Source: Nitrospinota bacterium (GTDB lineage: Bacteria; Nitrospinota; Nitrospinia; UBA9942). From it: a stretch of DNA of 27,539 nt. Location: the NCBI GenBank assembly GCA_003489165.1, contig DNJG01000025.1, forward strand, positions 1 through 27,539. Reading direction: 5' to 3'. The position numbers and the translations under genes are program-made. This document shows positions 13,759 through 22,588 of this stretch, piece after piece. Position 1 is the stretch's first letter; each line of letters starts with the position of its first letter. Under the pieces are notes generated by a model. It was not told where the DNA came from, searched no databases, and worked only from the letters and a program-made list of their open reading frames with translations.

Positions 13759-14777
13759 AATACAAAAATGGGAAGGTAATGCTTATTGACCAGACCCGAC
13801 TCCCATTAGAGGAAGTCTATGTTGAATGTGATAATTATAAGGATGTGGCGAAGGCTATAAAGGTAATGCAGGTAAGGGGTGCTCCGGCAATAGGGGTGGC
13901 GGCTGCTATGGGTGTTGCAATCGGCGCAAAAAATATAAATGCAAAGGACTATAATAAATTTTATGATGAGTTTTTGAAAATATGTGGCCATCTGGCAAGC
14001 ACAAGGCCTACTGCTGTAAATCTATTCTGGGCAATTGAGAGGATGAAATCTGTTGCGGATAGAAACAGAAATAAGCCTGTTGAATTTATAAAGGATGTCC
14101 TTGAAAAAGAGGCGATAAAGATACGGGAAGAGGATATAGAAATAAACAGGGCTATGGGTATGAATGGGCAGGAATTGATAGAAGACGGCGATACCATACT
14201 GACCCACTGTAATGCAGGGGCGCTGGCAACAGCAGGAGAATATGGGACAGCACTTGGTGTTATTAAGACTGCACATGAGATGGGAAAGAAGATAAAGGTT
14301 TATGCCGATGAGACAAGACCATTTTTGCAGGGTGCCCGCCTTACCGCATGGGAATTAGTCAAAGAGAGAATACCTGTCCGATTGATTACAGATAATATGG
14401 CAGGCTATTTTATGGGGAAGGGTGAGATAGACAAGGTAATTGTTGGTGCAGACAGGATTGCAGCAAACGGCGATACAGCCAATAAGATAGGGACATACTC
14501 CCTCTCAATTCTTGCAAAGGAGCATGGCATACCATTTTATGTGGCGGCTCCTTTATCTACAATTGATATAAAAATTAATGATGGGAGTAAGATACCAATA
14601 GAGGAGAGAAACTCTCAGGAGGTAACGCATCTAAGCAATAAGAGAATTGCCCCTGAAGGGGTAGAGGTGTCAAACCCTGCCTTTGATGTAACACCTCATA
14701 AGAATATAAATGCAATAATAACGGAGAAAGGCATTATTAAACCGCCATTCATAGAGAATATTAGAAATTGTTTTTAA
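13743..14777 (+). CDS. mtnA: S-methyl-5-thioribose-1-phosphate isomerase
   Basis: 344 aa, full length for the eIF2B-like isomerase family. Substrate-binding RGAPAIG (45-51), catalytic Cys156 in THCNAGALAT, and catalytic Asp237 in VGADRIAANGD followed by NKIGTY. It converts 5-methylthioribose-1-phosphate to 5-methylthioribulose-1-phosphate in methionine salvage. No other salvage gene is nearby, so the pathway would be completed elsewhere; a related ribose-1,5-bisphosphate isomerase role is less likely given length and motifs. It ends just before the module B promoter. Confidence 0.93.
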   Translation: MFKTVEYKNGKVMLIDQTRLPLEEVYVECDNYKDVAKAIKVMQVRGAPAIGVAAAMGVAIGAKNINAKDYNKFYDEFLKICGHLASTRPTAVNLFWAIERMKSVADRNRNKPVEFIKDVLEKEAIKIREEDIEINRAMGMNGQELIEDGDTILTHCNAGALATAGEYGTALGVIKTAHEMGKKIKVYADETRPFLQGARLTAWELVKERIPVRLITDNMAGYFMGKGEIDKVIVGADRIAANGDTANKIGTYSLSILAKEHGIPFYVAAPLSTIDIKINDGSKIPIEERNSQEVTHLSNKRIAPEGVEVSNPAFDVTPHKNINAIITEKGIIKPPFIENIRNCF

Positions 14778-14783
14778 AAATTC

Positions 14784-14811
14784 TTGACATTTAAGGTATA
14801 AAGAATATAGT
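14784..14811 (+). promoter_or_regulatory. Sigma70 promoter for surface module B
   Basis: Perfect -35 TTGACA (14784-14789), 16-base spacer, -10 TATAGT (14806-14811). Spacing and -35 equal those of the module A promoter at 1000. Confidence 0.65.
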
Positions 14812-14845
14812 TATATATAAGAAGGTTAATTATCAGAGGTAAAAT

Positions 14846-16402
14846 ATGAAGCCGCGGAAATTACTCAGTTTAAACACTTGCAATAATCCTTCTCGTGTCA
14901 TTGCAGGCTCTGAGCCTGTCAAATGGCGAGGCAATCTCCCTTATCTTTTCTGCCTACTCCTTACTGCCTACTGTTTACTTGTCTTTTTCGGCTGTGCCTC
15001 TGCTCCGCCAGAGCCGCTTGTTCAAGAGTCAAGGATGGAAGTTGTCAGCACTTCTATTGCCAAGGATATAACAAAAAGAGAAGATTTTTCAATTCCCATA
15101 TTTGAGACGGACAATTTTTCTCCTGAAGATTCGCAGGCGGTGATGTGGGTCAAGTTGAAGGATATATCTGGCGAACATACCTTAAGATGGGAGTGGTATG
15201 ACCCCGGGGGAAATCTTTATTTCACCACAGGAAATTACAAAATAAATAAGGATGGCAGGTTCAGAAGATATAGCACAATATGGCACAAGATTGCCATCAA
15301 GGGTGAAAAGGCAGGAACATTACCGGGGAAATGGAAGGCAAGGGTCTTATTAGATAATGTAGACCTCATAGCGTCAAAGGAGTTTGAGATAAAAGCATTG
15401 GCAGCACTGACGCCCAAGCCGCTCCCTGTTGAAGAGAAGCTCCCCCCTCTCCGTGATGATGCATATGCCGTCATCATTGGTATTGACTATAGGAACAGGG
15501 ATGACATATCACATCTTAAATATTCATCAGAAGATGCAAAAAAGATTTATGATATTTTTACAGATCCGAAATACGGTGGAATTCCGAAAGAGAATACCAC
15601 TTTATTGCTAAATGAAAACGCTACAAGGGTTAGAATGCTTTCAGCCCTGCGAAGCATTAAAAATATTGACGGTTACATATATGTTTATTATTCAGGGCAT
15701 GGGGCGCCTAAGATGGAAAAGGATAAAGCCGTAGACGCATATTTGGTTCCATCCGATGTCAGCATAAAAGACCCGGAAATAATGGATGATACAAGCATAA
15801 CGATTTCCTATTTACAAGACATAATTAAACAATCTAAGGCCAAAGGGGTAATGTTAGCGCTGGATGCATGTTTTTCTGGCGGGGGAGAAAAATCTATTAC
15901 TGTGACAGGAGGCAAGCCCTTAGTAGGCATGTTTGCCTCTAAATTGATAGAACAAACAGGTGCCGAAAGGGTAATCATTACATCCTCAGCTATGGAGGAG
16001 CAATCATGGGAAGATGATACGGAAATTAAGGGAGGCATATTCAGCCATTACCTTTTAGAGGGCTTGAAAGGTAAGGCAGGTAAGAAGGCATGGGTGGCAG
16101 TGGATGAGCTTACAGATTATATTAAAGATAATGTGATAAGGACGGCAAGAAAACTAAAAGGGGTAGCACAAAACCCGCAGGTTTCCGGAAAAGGTAGTTT
16201 TACAATCACAAGAAACTGGAAGATGGGAGTGGCTATTGAAAGTGCAAAGGAAAAACTAAGGATTGCCTTCTCAAATAAAGTCATTACACTTGAACAATTA
16301 AACAAGGCAATAGGAGAATTGGATTCAGGAACTTATTCAAAGGAATTAGACCTGTTCTTAGATGGGAAGATTGATGAAAAGGCATTCGGGATGCTTTATT
16401 AG
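14846..16402 (+). CDS. Caspase-fold (peptidase C14-like) lipoprotein, module B
   Basis: A 518-aa exported protein. An unusually long N-region (1-30, partly repeat-derived) is followed by a hydrophobic core and lipobox VFFG-C50. Residues about 90-185 repeat the beta domain of the module A protein (DISGEHTLRWEWYDPGGNLY, LPGKWKARVLLDN). The caspase domain has AYAVIIGIDY (207-216), catalytic His285 (YYSGHGAP) and catalytic Cys342 (LALDACFSGG). The EF-hand-like loop of the paralogue is replaced by GKKAWVAVDELTDYI, so calcium dependence may differ. A C-terminal extension of about 60 residues (from about 460) is absent from paralogue A. Shine-Dalgarno AGAGG precedes the ATG. The substrate is unknown; the adjacent small Gly-rich protein and giant lipoproteins are candidates. 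Confidence 0.85.
   Translation: MKPRKLLSLNTCNNPSRVIAGSEPVKWRGNLPYLFCLLLTAYCLLVFFGCASAPPEPLVQESRMEVVSTSIAKDITKREDFSIPIFETDNFSPEDSQAVMWVKLKDISGEHTLRWEWYDPGGNLYFTTGNYKINKDGRFRRYSTIWHKIAIKGEKAGTLPGKWKARVLLDNVDLIASKEFEIKALAALTPKPLPVEEKLPPLRDDAYAVIIGIDYRNRDDISHLKYSSEDAKKIYDIFTDPKYGGIPKENTTLLLNENATRVRMLSALRSIKNIDGYIYVYYSGHGAPKMEKDKAVDAYLVPSDVSIKDPEIMDDTSITISYLQDIIKQSKAKGVMLALDACFSGGGEKSITVTGGKPLVGMFASKLIEQTGAERVIITSSAMEEQSWEDDTEIKGGIFSHYLLEGLKGKAGKKAWVAVDELTDYIKDNVIRTARKLKGVAQNPQVSGKGSFTITRNWKMGVAIESAKEKLRIAFSNKVITLEQLNKAIGELDSGTYSKELDLFLDGKIDEKAFGMLY
14951..14978 (+). repeat. Period-7 repeat encoding the signal-peptide core
   Basis: Four 7-base units (TGCCTAC, TCCTTAC, TGCCTAC, TGTTTAC) in tandem encode the hydrophobic CLLLTAYCLL of the caspase B signal peptide. 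Just upstream, GCAGGCTCTGAGCCTG (14906-14921) is another palindrome read in frame. Confidence 0.7.
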
Positions 16403-16431
16403 TGTCCTTCTTTAACACAAGGAGACAGGAG

Positions 16432-16731
16432 ATGAAAACTTTTTATCATTTTTTGGTAGTTTTATTGATTCCTCTTTTTCTGGCGTATTCCTCATCATCT
16501 GTTTATGCAGAAGAAAAGATTACTCCTTATACACCCGAAGAAATCGGGACAGAGCCGGTAGAAATTATCAAGCCCAAGAAAGAGGGCGGTGTGAGCTGGT
16601 TTTGGATAATTCTTGGTATAGCGGCTATTGGTGGTGGTGTTGCAGCTGCTGCAGGCGGTGGTAGTTCTACAACTACTACTAATCCTCCTCCACCTACAAG
16701 CACTACTGGGACATATACTGTAACATGGTAA
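16432..16731 (+). CDS. Small exported one-helix Gly-rich protein (GGVSWFWIILG family), module B
   Basis: 99 aa from ATG 16432, chosen because AAGGAG lies 7 bases upstream and a signal peptide starts at once (MKTFYHFLVVLLIPLFLAYS, cleavage near VYA); an open frame extends back to 16402 but lacks these. A linker rich in Glu/Pro (TPEEIGTEPVEIIKPKKE) leads to GGVSWFWIILGIAAIGGG, then AAAAGGG, a Thr/Pro tail and terminal TYTVTW. The helix core is identical to its module A paralogue over GGVSWFWIILG while the flanks differ, showing selection on this segment. No known family is recognised. It follows the caspase gene by 29 bases and is probably cotranscribed. Confidence 0.75.
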   Translation: MKTFYHFLVVLLIPLFLAYSSSSVYAEEKITPYTPEEIGTEPVEIIKPKKEGGVSWFWIILGIAAIGGGVAAAAGGGSSTTTTNPPPPTSTTGTYTVTW

Positions 16732-16750
16732 CCTAATGAACACAAAACTT

Positions 16751-16865
16751 AAACACGAATAACACGAATGGAACTAATTACACGAATAACTAATAATAGA
16801 AAATATTTTTACTTTTAATTTTAGTCTTTATTCGTTCCATTCGTATATTCGTGAAATTCGTGTTC
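16751..16865. repeat. CACGAAT period-7 hairpin, copy C
   Basis: Left arm AAACACGAATAACACGAATG and TACACGAATAAC; right arm TATTCGTTCCATTCGTATAT then TCGTGAAATTCGTGTTC. It occupies the same place as copy A in module A, between the small Gly-rich gene and the giant lipoprotein gene. Confidence 0.8.
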
Positions 16866-16887
16866 CAGAATTTTATAATTTCTATAT

Positions 16888-19800
16888 ATGAACAAAAAAT
16901 ACATTCTTCTCATATCAGCAATCTTATCGTTTTTTTTCTTTTCTGCCTGCGGTAATCCCGGCTCTGAAGAATCATCTGGCAGTGGTTCAATTTCTTTTAA
17001 GATAATCTGGCAGGGTGCGCCGACCCTATCTGACTCAAAACCAGAAGGCTCTGATTATACAGGTGTCAGAGAGGCGGCAATTGACTGCACAGTCTCCGGG
17101 GTTTCCACTGTTGAAGCCTCTATATACAATTCAAGCGGCACTCTATTAGCCTCAGGGGCATGGTCATGCTCTGCCCATTCAGGGACAATAACCGGTATTT
17201 CTGCTGGGACGAGCAGGAGTGCTGTTATACAGGGAAAAGACTCAAGTGGAAATGTCATATACAAGGGGGAGGATACAGGCATAACCATTACATCAGGACA
17301 GACCACAACCTCTACTGTAACACTCTCGCCCACACCAGTAACCCTTACATCAGAATTAAATTTACCTATTCGCGTTGCAGTTGATTCAACGAATATATAC
17401 TGGACAGAGAATAATAGCAGCGGCACAGTGAAGAAGGTAAGTATAAGCGGAGGGACAGTAACGACCCTCGCATCAGGATTGAATAATCCTGCAGGCATTG
17501 CAATTGACTCAACGAATGTTTACTGGACAGAGGAGAATAGCAGCGGCACAGTAAAGAAGGTAAGTATAAGCGGAGGGACAATAACGACCCTCGCATCAGG
17601 GTTGAATGATCCTGCAGATATTGCAGTTGATTCAACGAATGTTTACTGGACAGAGAATAATAGCAGCGGCACAGTGAAGAAGGTGAGTATAAGCGGAGGG
17701 ACAGTAACGACCCTCGCATCAGCACAGAGTTATCCCTATGGTATAGCAATTGACTCAACGAGTGTTTATTGGGCAGAGTTCAGTAGCGGCACAAGCGGCA
17801 CAGTGAAGAAGGTAAGTATAAGCGGAGGGACAGTAACGACCCTCGCATCAGGACTGAGTAGTCCTGATAATATAGCAGTTGACTCAACAAATGTTTACTG
17901 GACAGAGTTTACTACCAGCGGCACAGTGAAGAAGGTAAGTATAAGCGGGGGGACAGTAACGACCCTCGCATCAGGATTGAATAAGCCTTGGGATATTGCA
18001 ATTGACTCAACGAATGTTTACTGGACAGAGAATAATAGCAGCGGCACAGTGAAGAAAGTAAGTATAAGCGGAGGGACAGTAACGACCCTCGCATCAGGAT
18101 TGAGCAGTCCTGCAGGTATAGCAGTTGACTCAACGAATATATACTGGACAATATATAGCAGTAGTAGCGGCACAATAAATAGAATAGTGAAAGGGGAAAC
18201 AATAGCGGTCTCGGATACTACAGCACCTTTAACCCCATCAATCTCTATAAACAGCGGTTCATCAAGCACAACATCAAGCACAGTTACATTATCTGTATCT
18301 GCAACTGACAGCACAGGTGTAACAGGTTATTATATAACTGATAATTCCACTGGCACGACACCTTCAACCCCATCAGCAAGTGCAACAGGCTGGACTTCTG
18401 TAACATCAGCCACAAGTTATAGTAATACAAGTCTCTCTTATGCTTTTACAGGAAGTTATTCAACTGGCACGACAGTCTATGTCTATATTTGGTTCAAAGA
18501 TGCAGCAGGGAATGTGTCAGCAGTGGCGAGTGATAGTATAACTTATTCGACTACTACTAATAATACTAACCTTATGGGTGGCTCTATACAAGGGACATCT
18601 CTTAATCTTACAAGTACAAATGCTGTGGTTACCACCTTTGCAGGTTCTGCCGGTTCATCTGGCTCAACTAATGCCACAGGCACATCAGCAAGATTTTATT
18701 ATCCCTATGGTATAACCACAGATGGGACAAACCTGTTTGTAGCTGATTACAGTAATCACACCATCCGTAAGATTGTCATATCCACAGGAGTTGTTACCAC
18801 AATTGCAGGTTCTGCCGGTTCTTCTGGCTCAACAGATGCCACAGGAACATCAGCAAGATTTAATTATCCTACTGGTATAACCACAGATGGGACGAATCTG
18901 TTTGTAGCTGATACCTCTAATCATACAATACGTAAGATTGTCATATCAACAGGAGTTGTAACAACAATTGCAGGTTCTGCCGGTTCATCTGGCTCAACTA
19001 ATGCCACAGGCACATCAGCAAGATTTAATTATCCCTATGGTATAACCACAGATGGGACAAATCTATTCGTGGCTGATCAAGGTAATCACACAATCCGTAA
19101 GATAGTCATATCCACAGGTGTTGTAACAACAATTGCAGGTTCTGCCGGTTCAACTGGTTCAACAGATGCCACCGGCACATCGGCAAGATTTTATTATCCA
19201 CAGGGTATAACCACAGATGGGACGAATCTGTATGTGGCTGATACTTATAATTATACAATCCGTAAGATTGTCATATCCACAGGAGTTGTAACAACAATTG
19301 CAGGTTCTGCGGGGTCTTCCGGCTCAACAGATGCCACAGGCACATCAGCAAGATTTTATCTTCCTGCCGGTATAACCACAGATGGGACAAACCTGTTTGT
19401 GGTTGATTATGGTAATTACACTATCCGTAAGATTGTTATATCTACAGGAGTTGTTACCACTATTGCAGGGACTGCGGGGTCTTCCGGTTCAACAGATGCC
19501 ACCGGCACATCAGCAAGATTTTATAATCCCATTGGTATAACCACAGATGGGACGAATCTGTATGTGGCTGATACTTATAATTATACAATCCGTAAGATTG
19601 CACCATCTACCTCGACTGGAACACTCATGGGTGGCTCTGTCCAAGGGACATCTCTTAATCTTACAAGCACAAATGCTGTTGTTACCACCTTTGCTGGTTC
19701 TACCACTTCTGGCTCAACTAATGCCACAGGCACATCAGCAAGATTTTATTATCCGGAAGGTATGACCACAGATGGGACGAATCTGTTTGTAGCTGATAAC

Positions 19801-20649
19801 TTTAATCATACAATCCGTAAAATTGTCATTTCCACAGGTGTTGTAACAACAATTGCAGGTTCTACTACTTCTGGCTCAACAGATGGCACAGGAACATCAG
19901 CAAGATTTAATTATCCCACTGGTATAACCACAGATGGGACGAATCTGTTTGTAGTTGATCAGTATAATCACACCATCCGTAAGATTGTCATATCTACAGG
20001 TGTTGTAACAACACTTGCAGGTTCTACTACCAGTGGCTCAACAGATGGCACAGGCACATCAGCAAGATTTTATTATCCCAATGGTATAACCACAGATGGG
20101 ACAAATCTGTTTGTAGTTGATTACGGTAATCACACCGTCCGTAAGATTGTCATATCAACAGGTGTTGTAACAACACTTGCAGGCTCTGCCGGTTCATCTG
20201 GCTCAACTAATGCCACAGGCACATCAGCAAGATTTTATTATCCCACTGGTATAACCACAGATGGGACGAATCTGTTTGTAGCTGATACCTCTAATCATAC
20301 AATACGTAAGATTGTCATATCTACAGGTGTTGTAACAACAATTGCAGGGACTGCGGGGTCTTCCGGTTCAACGGATGGCACAGGCACATCAGCAAGATTT
20401 TATGTTTCATATGGTATAACAACAGATGGGACAAACCTGTTTGTAGCTGACTCTTGGAATCATACAATCCGTAAGATAGTCATATCTACAGGAGTTGTTA
20501 CAACAATTGCAGGTTCTGCTGGTTTAACTGGTTCAACAGATGCCACAGGCACATCAGCAAGATTTTATTATCCGGAAGGTATGACCACAGACGGGACAAA
20601 CCTTTTTGTAGCTGATAGTGCTAATCATACTATCCGTAAGATTCAGTAG
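16888..20649 (+). CDS. 1253-aa multi-beta-propeller lipoprotein (YWTD-like and NHL repeats)
   Basis: Signal peptide with lipobox FSA-C21. A beta domain (about 30-150) precedes seven 42-residue blades (about 152-435) with DSTNVYWTENNSSGTVKKVS, resembling YWTD propellers. An Ig-like repeat (about 445-550) matches the stalk repeats of the module A lipoprotein (GVTGYY, WTSVTSA, VYIWFKDAAGNVS). Two blocks, each opened by LMGGSxQGTSLNLTSTNAVV, contain six NHL blades each (TSARFYYPxGITTDGTNLF, VADxxNHTIRKIVISTG), predicting two six-bladed NHL propellers. The protein is anchored by lipid and likely exposed at the surface, binding a ligand, polymer or partner cell; function is not known. The ATG lies right after a CACGAAT hairpin with no good Shine-Dalgarno. 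Confidence 0.88.
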   Translation: MNKKYILLISAILSFFFFSACGNPGSEESSGSGSISFKIIWQGAPTLSDSKPEGSDYTGVREAAIDCTVSGVSTVEASIYNSSGTLLASGAWSCSAHSGTITGISAGTSRSAVIQGKDSSGNVIYKGEDTGITITSGQTTTSTVTLSPTPVTLTSELNLPIRVAVDSTNIYWTENNSSGTVKKVSISGGTVTTLASGLNNPAGIAIDSTNVYWTEENSSGTVKKVSISGGTITTLASGLNDPADIAVDSTNVYWTENNSSGTVKKVSISGGTVTTLASAQSYPYGIAIDSTSVYWAEFSSGTSGTVKKVSISGGTVTTLASGLSSPDNIAVDSTNVYWTEFTTSGTVKKVSISGGTVTTLASGLNKPWDIAIDSTNVYWTENNSSGTVKKVSISGGTVTTLASGLSSPAGIAVDSTNIYWTIYSSSSGTINRIVKGETIAVSDTTAPLTPSISINSGSSSTTSSTVTLSVSATDSTGVTGYYITDNSTGTTPSTPSASATGWTSVTSATSYSNTSLSYAFTGSYSTGTTVYVYIWFKDAAGNVSAVASDSITYSTTTNNTNLMGGSIQGTSLNLTSTNAVVTTFAGSAGSSGSTNATGTSARFYYPYGITTDGTNLFVADYSNHTIRKIVISTGVVTTIAGSAGSSGSTDATGTSARFNYPTGITTDGTNLFVADTSNHTIRKIVISTGVVTTIAGSAGSSGSTNATGTSARFNYPYGITTDGTNLFVADQGNHTIRKIVISTGVVTTIAGSAGSTGSTDATGTSARFYYPQGITTDGTNLYVADTYNYTIRKIVISTGVVTTIAGSAGSSGSTDATGTSARFYLPAGITTDGTNLFVVDYGNYTIRKIVISTGVVTTIAGTAGSSGSTDATGTSARFYNPIGITTDGTNLYVADTYNYTIRKIAPSTSTGTLMGGSVQGTSLNLTSTNAVVTTFAGSTTSGSTNATGTSARFYYPEGMTTDGTNLFVADNFNHTIRKIVISTGVVTTIAGSTTSGSTDGTGTSARFNYPTGITTDGTNLFVVDQYNHTIRKIVISTGVVTTLAGSTTSGSTDGTGTSARFYYPNGITTDGTNLFVVDYGNHTVRKIVISTGVVTTLAGSAGSSGSTNATGTSARFYYPTGITTDGTNLFVADTSNHTIRKIVISTGVVTTIAGTAGSSGSTDGTGTSARFYVSYGITTDGTNLFVADSWNHTIRKIVISTGVVTTIAGSAGLTGSTDATGTSARFYYPEGMTTDGTNLFVADSANHTIRKIQ
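17355..18180 (+). repeat. Seven YWTD-like coding repeats of about 126 bases
   Basis: Units share long near-identical stretches (GTGAAGAAGGTAAGTATAAG, GGAGGGACAGTAACGACCCT). Differences cluster in the two loop segments after the aromatic core and after TTLASG, leaving a constant framework with varied loops. Confidence 0.85.
18574..20649 (+). repeat. Twelve NHL coding repeats of about 160-168 bases in two blocks
   Basis: Block 1 (18574-19620) and block 2 (19627-20649) each start with the same 75-base leader and have six blades. Units share phrases such as GGTATAACCACAGATGGGAC and CGTAAGATTGTCATATC almost unchanged, indicating recent amplification and gene conversion; block 2 appears to be a copy of block 1. 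Confidence 0.85.
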
Positions 20650-20707
20650 TTCAGCAGACTCACGAAAGCTGAACCCTGAACCCCATCACAGTAGCAATAA
20701 AGACAGA

Positions 20708-20732
20708 CCTGTCTGCCGTAGCACAGGCAGGT
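20708..20732 (+). repeat. 25-base dispersed palindromic element (partner of 1137-1161)
   Basis: CCTGTCTGCCGTAGCACAGG then CAGGT, 24 of 25 bases equal to the reverse complement of 1137-1161. It abuts the RCC1 relic. Confidence 0.7.
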
Positions 20733-20740
20733 GGCAATTA

Positions 20741-20824
20741 TGGGCATAGAGATATAATGAATTATATGGACAACTCGGAGATGGGACAACGACAGATAAG
20801 ACTACACCGACTAACATATCGTAA
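20741..20824 (+). pseudogene. RCC1-repeat relic with premature TAG
   Basis: The frame starting TGG GCA at 20741 reads WA-stop-RYNELYGQLGDG, then TTTDKTTPTNIS and TAA: the last RCC1 blade of a gene closely related to the downstream one (whose blade 2 has WAWGYNELYGQLGDG). The conserved WAWG has become WA-stop-R. Only one blade of about 28 codons survives, directly before the intact gene's signal peptide, suggesting a deletion between tandem paralogues. Confidence 0.75.
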
Positions 20825-20830
20825 GTAAAT

Positions 20831-22534
20831 ATGAGGACAGGGGATTTAAGATTTTTCTTGCTTATCTCTGTTTGCTCATTTTTTATTGCCTTCCTCAATG
20901 GCTGCGGCAGTGGACAGGGAACTGCCACACCAACTGGCACAGCGCCATCTGCACCCACAGGAGTAACTGTTACAGCAGGAAATAAACAGGTATCTATCAG
21001 TTGGACTGCTGTATCAGGTGCGACATCATATAACATATACTGGTTAACAACATCAGGAGTTACAAAGACAACAGGGACAAAAGTAACAAGCAATACGAAT
21101 TCCTATACCCATACAGGTCTGACTAATGGCGCTACTTATTATTATGTAGTAACCGCAGTAAATAGTAATGGTGAGAGTAGTGAGTCAAGTGAGGTATCGG
21201 CATCACCTATTTCTGCCCCCGCAGGAGTAACTGCTACAGCAGGAAATGGACAGGTATCTGTCAGTTGGACTGCCGTATCAGGAGCGACATATAACATCTA
21301 TTGGTCAACAACAACAGGGGTTACAAAAACCACAGGGACAAAAATAACTGGTGCAACAAGTCCATATACCCATACAGGTCTGACTAACGGCACTACTTAT
21401 TACTATGTAGTAACCGCAGTGGATAGTGATGGCGAAAGCAGTGAGTCAAGTGAAGCAAGTGCAATGCCTGCGTCAACCAACTGGTCATCTGCGTCTGCGG
21501 GAGCCTTACACACAATTGCGATAAAGAGAGATGATACACTCTATACACTGTGGGCATGGGGATATAATGCCTCTGGTCGGCTCGGGGATGGGACAACGAC
21601 AAACAGGACTGCGCCGACACAAATAGGGACGGCAACCACATGGTCATCTGTGTCTGTGGGAGTTTACCACACGGCTGCAGTAAAAACTGATGGCACACTG
21701 TGGGCATGGGGATATAATGAATTATATGGTCAGCTCGGAGATGGGACGACGACAAACAGGACTGCCCCAACACAAATCGGCACAGCGACTACATGGTCAT
21801 CTGTGTTTTCGGGAGAACACCACACGGCTGCAATAAAAACTAATGGCACACTGTGGGCATGGGGAAGGAATAACTCTGGTCAACTTGGAGATGGGACGAC
21901 GACGGATAAGACTACGCCGACACAAATAGGGACGGCAACCACATGGTCATCTGTATCTGCTGGATACTACCATACGACTGCAATAAAAACTGATGGCACA
22001 CTGTGGGCGTGGGGGAAAAATAATTCTGGACAGCTTGGAGATGGGACGACGACGGATAAGACTACGCCGACACAAATAGGGACGGCAACCACATGGTCAT
22101 CTGTGTCTGGTGGAGGCTACCATACAGTTGCAAGAAAGAGCGATGGCACACTATGGATATGGGGATATAATTACTATGGCCAGCTTGGGGATGGGACAAC
22201 GACAAACAAGGCTGTACCAACACAAATCGGCGCAGAAACCACATGGTCATCTGTGTCTGGTGGAGGCTACCATACAGTTGCAAGAAAGAGCGATGGCACA
22301 CTGTGGGCATGGGGATATAATGATGATGGCCAGCTTGGAGATGAGACAATTATAAGCAAGACTACCCCAACACAAATCGGGGCAGAGACCACATGGTCAT
22401 CTGTATCTGCTGGAGGCTATCACACGATTGCAAAAAAGACAGATGGCACATTGTGGGCATGGGGAGATAATTATTATGGCCAGCTTGGTGATGGGACGAC
22501 GACAGACAGGACTACTCCCACTAAAATACCGTAA
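20831..22534 (+). CDS. FN3-RCC1 lipoprotein
   Basis: A 567-aa lipoprotein with lipobox FLNG-C25. Two fibronectin type III domains (about 38-125 and 128-212) share SAPxGVTxTAGNxQVSxSWT and TYYYVVTAV. Seven RCC1 blades (about 215-567), each about 50 residues, follow with WSSVSAGxYHTxAIKTDGT and LWAWGxNxxGQLGDGTTTxx, forming a seven-bladed propeller. Such bacterial FN3-RCC1 lipoproteins are probable adhesion or binding proteins; the ligand is unknown. Blades are nearly identical at the DNA level, with differences concentrated in the residues after WAWG and in the strand before TDGT. No strong Shine-Dalgarno precedes the ATG. It lies 181 bases after the multi-propeller gene, with an RCC1 relic between them. 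Confidence 0.88.
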   Translation: MRTGDLRFFLLISVCSFFIAFLNGCGSGQGTATPTGTAPSAPTGVTVTAGNKQVSISWTAVSGATSYNIYWLTTSGVTKTTGTKVTSNTNSYTHTGLTNGATYYYVVTAVNSNGESSESSEVSASPISAPAGVTATAGNGQVSVSWTAVSGATYNIYWSTTTGVTKTTGTKITGATSPYTHTGLTNGTTYYYVVTAVDSDGESSESSEASAMPASTNWSSASAGALHTIAIKRDDTLYTLWAWGYNASGRLGDGTTTNRTAPTQIGTATTWSSVSVGVYHTAAVKTDGTLWAWGYNELYGQLGDGTTTNRTAPTQIGTATTWSSVFSGEHHTAAIKTNGTLWAWGRNNSGQLGDGTTTDKTTPTQIGTATTWSSVSAGYYHTTAIKTDGTLWAWGKNNSGQLGDGTTTDKTTPTQIGTATTWSSVSGGGYHTVARKSDGTLWIWGYNYYGQLGDGTTTNKAVPTQIGAETTWSSVSGGGYHTVARKSDGTLWAWGYNDDGQLGDETIISKTTPTQIGAETTWSSVSAGGYHTIAKKTDGTLWAWGDNYYGQLGDGTTTDRTTPTKIP

Positions 22535-22588
22535 GCAATATTAAAGAATCAGGCAATCAAATTTGTATATATGAGAAATTATAAGAAT

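Noticed and set aside
16888..20649. Regularly spaced repeats resembling a CRISPR array
   Set aside because: Units of about 126 and 165 bases lie in one open frame and encode propeller blades; there are no short repeat-spacer units and no cas genes.
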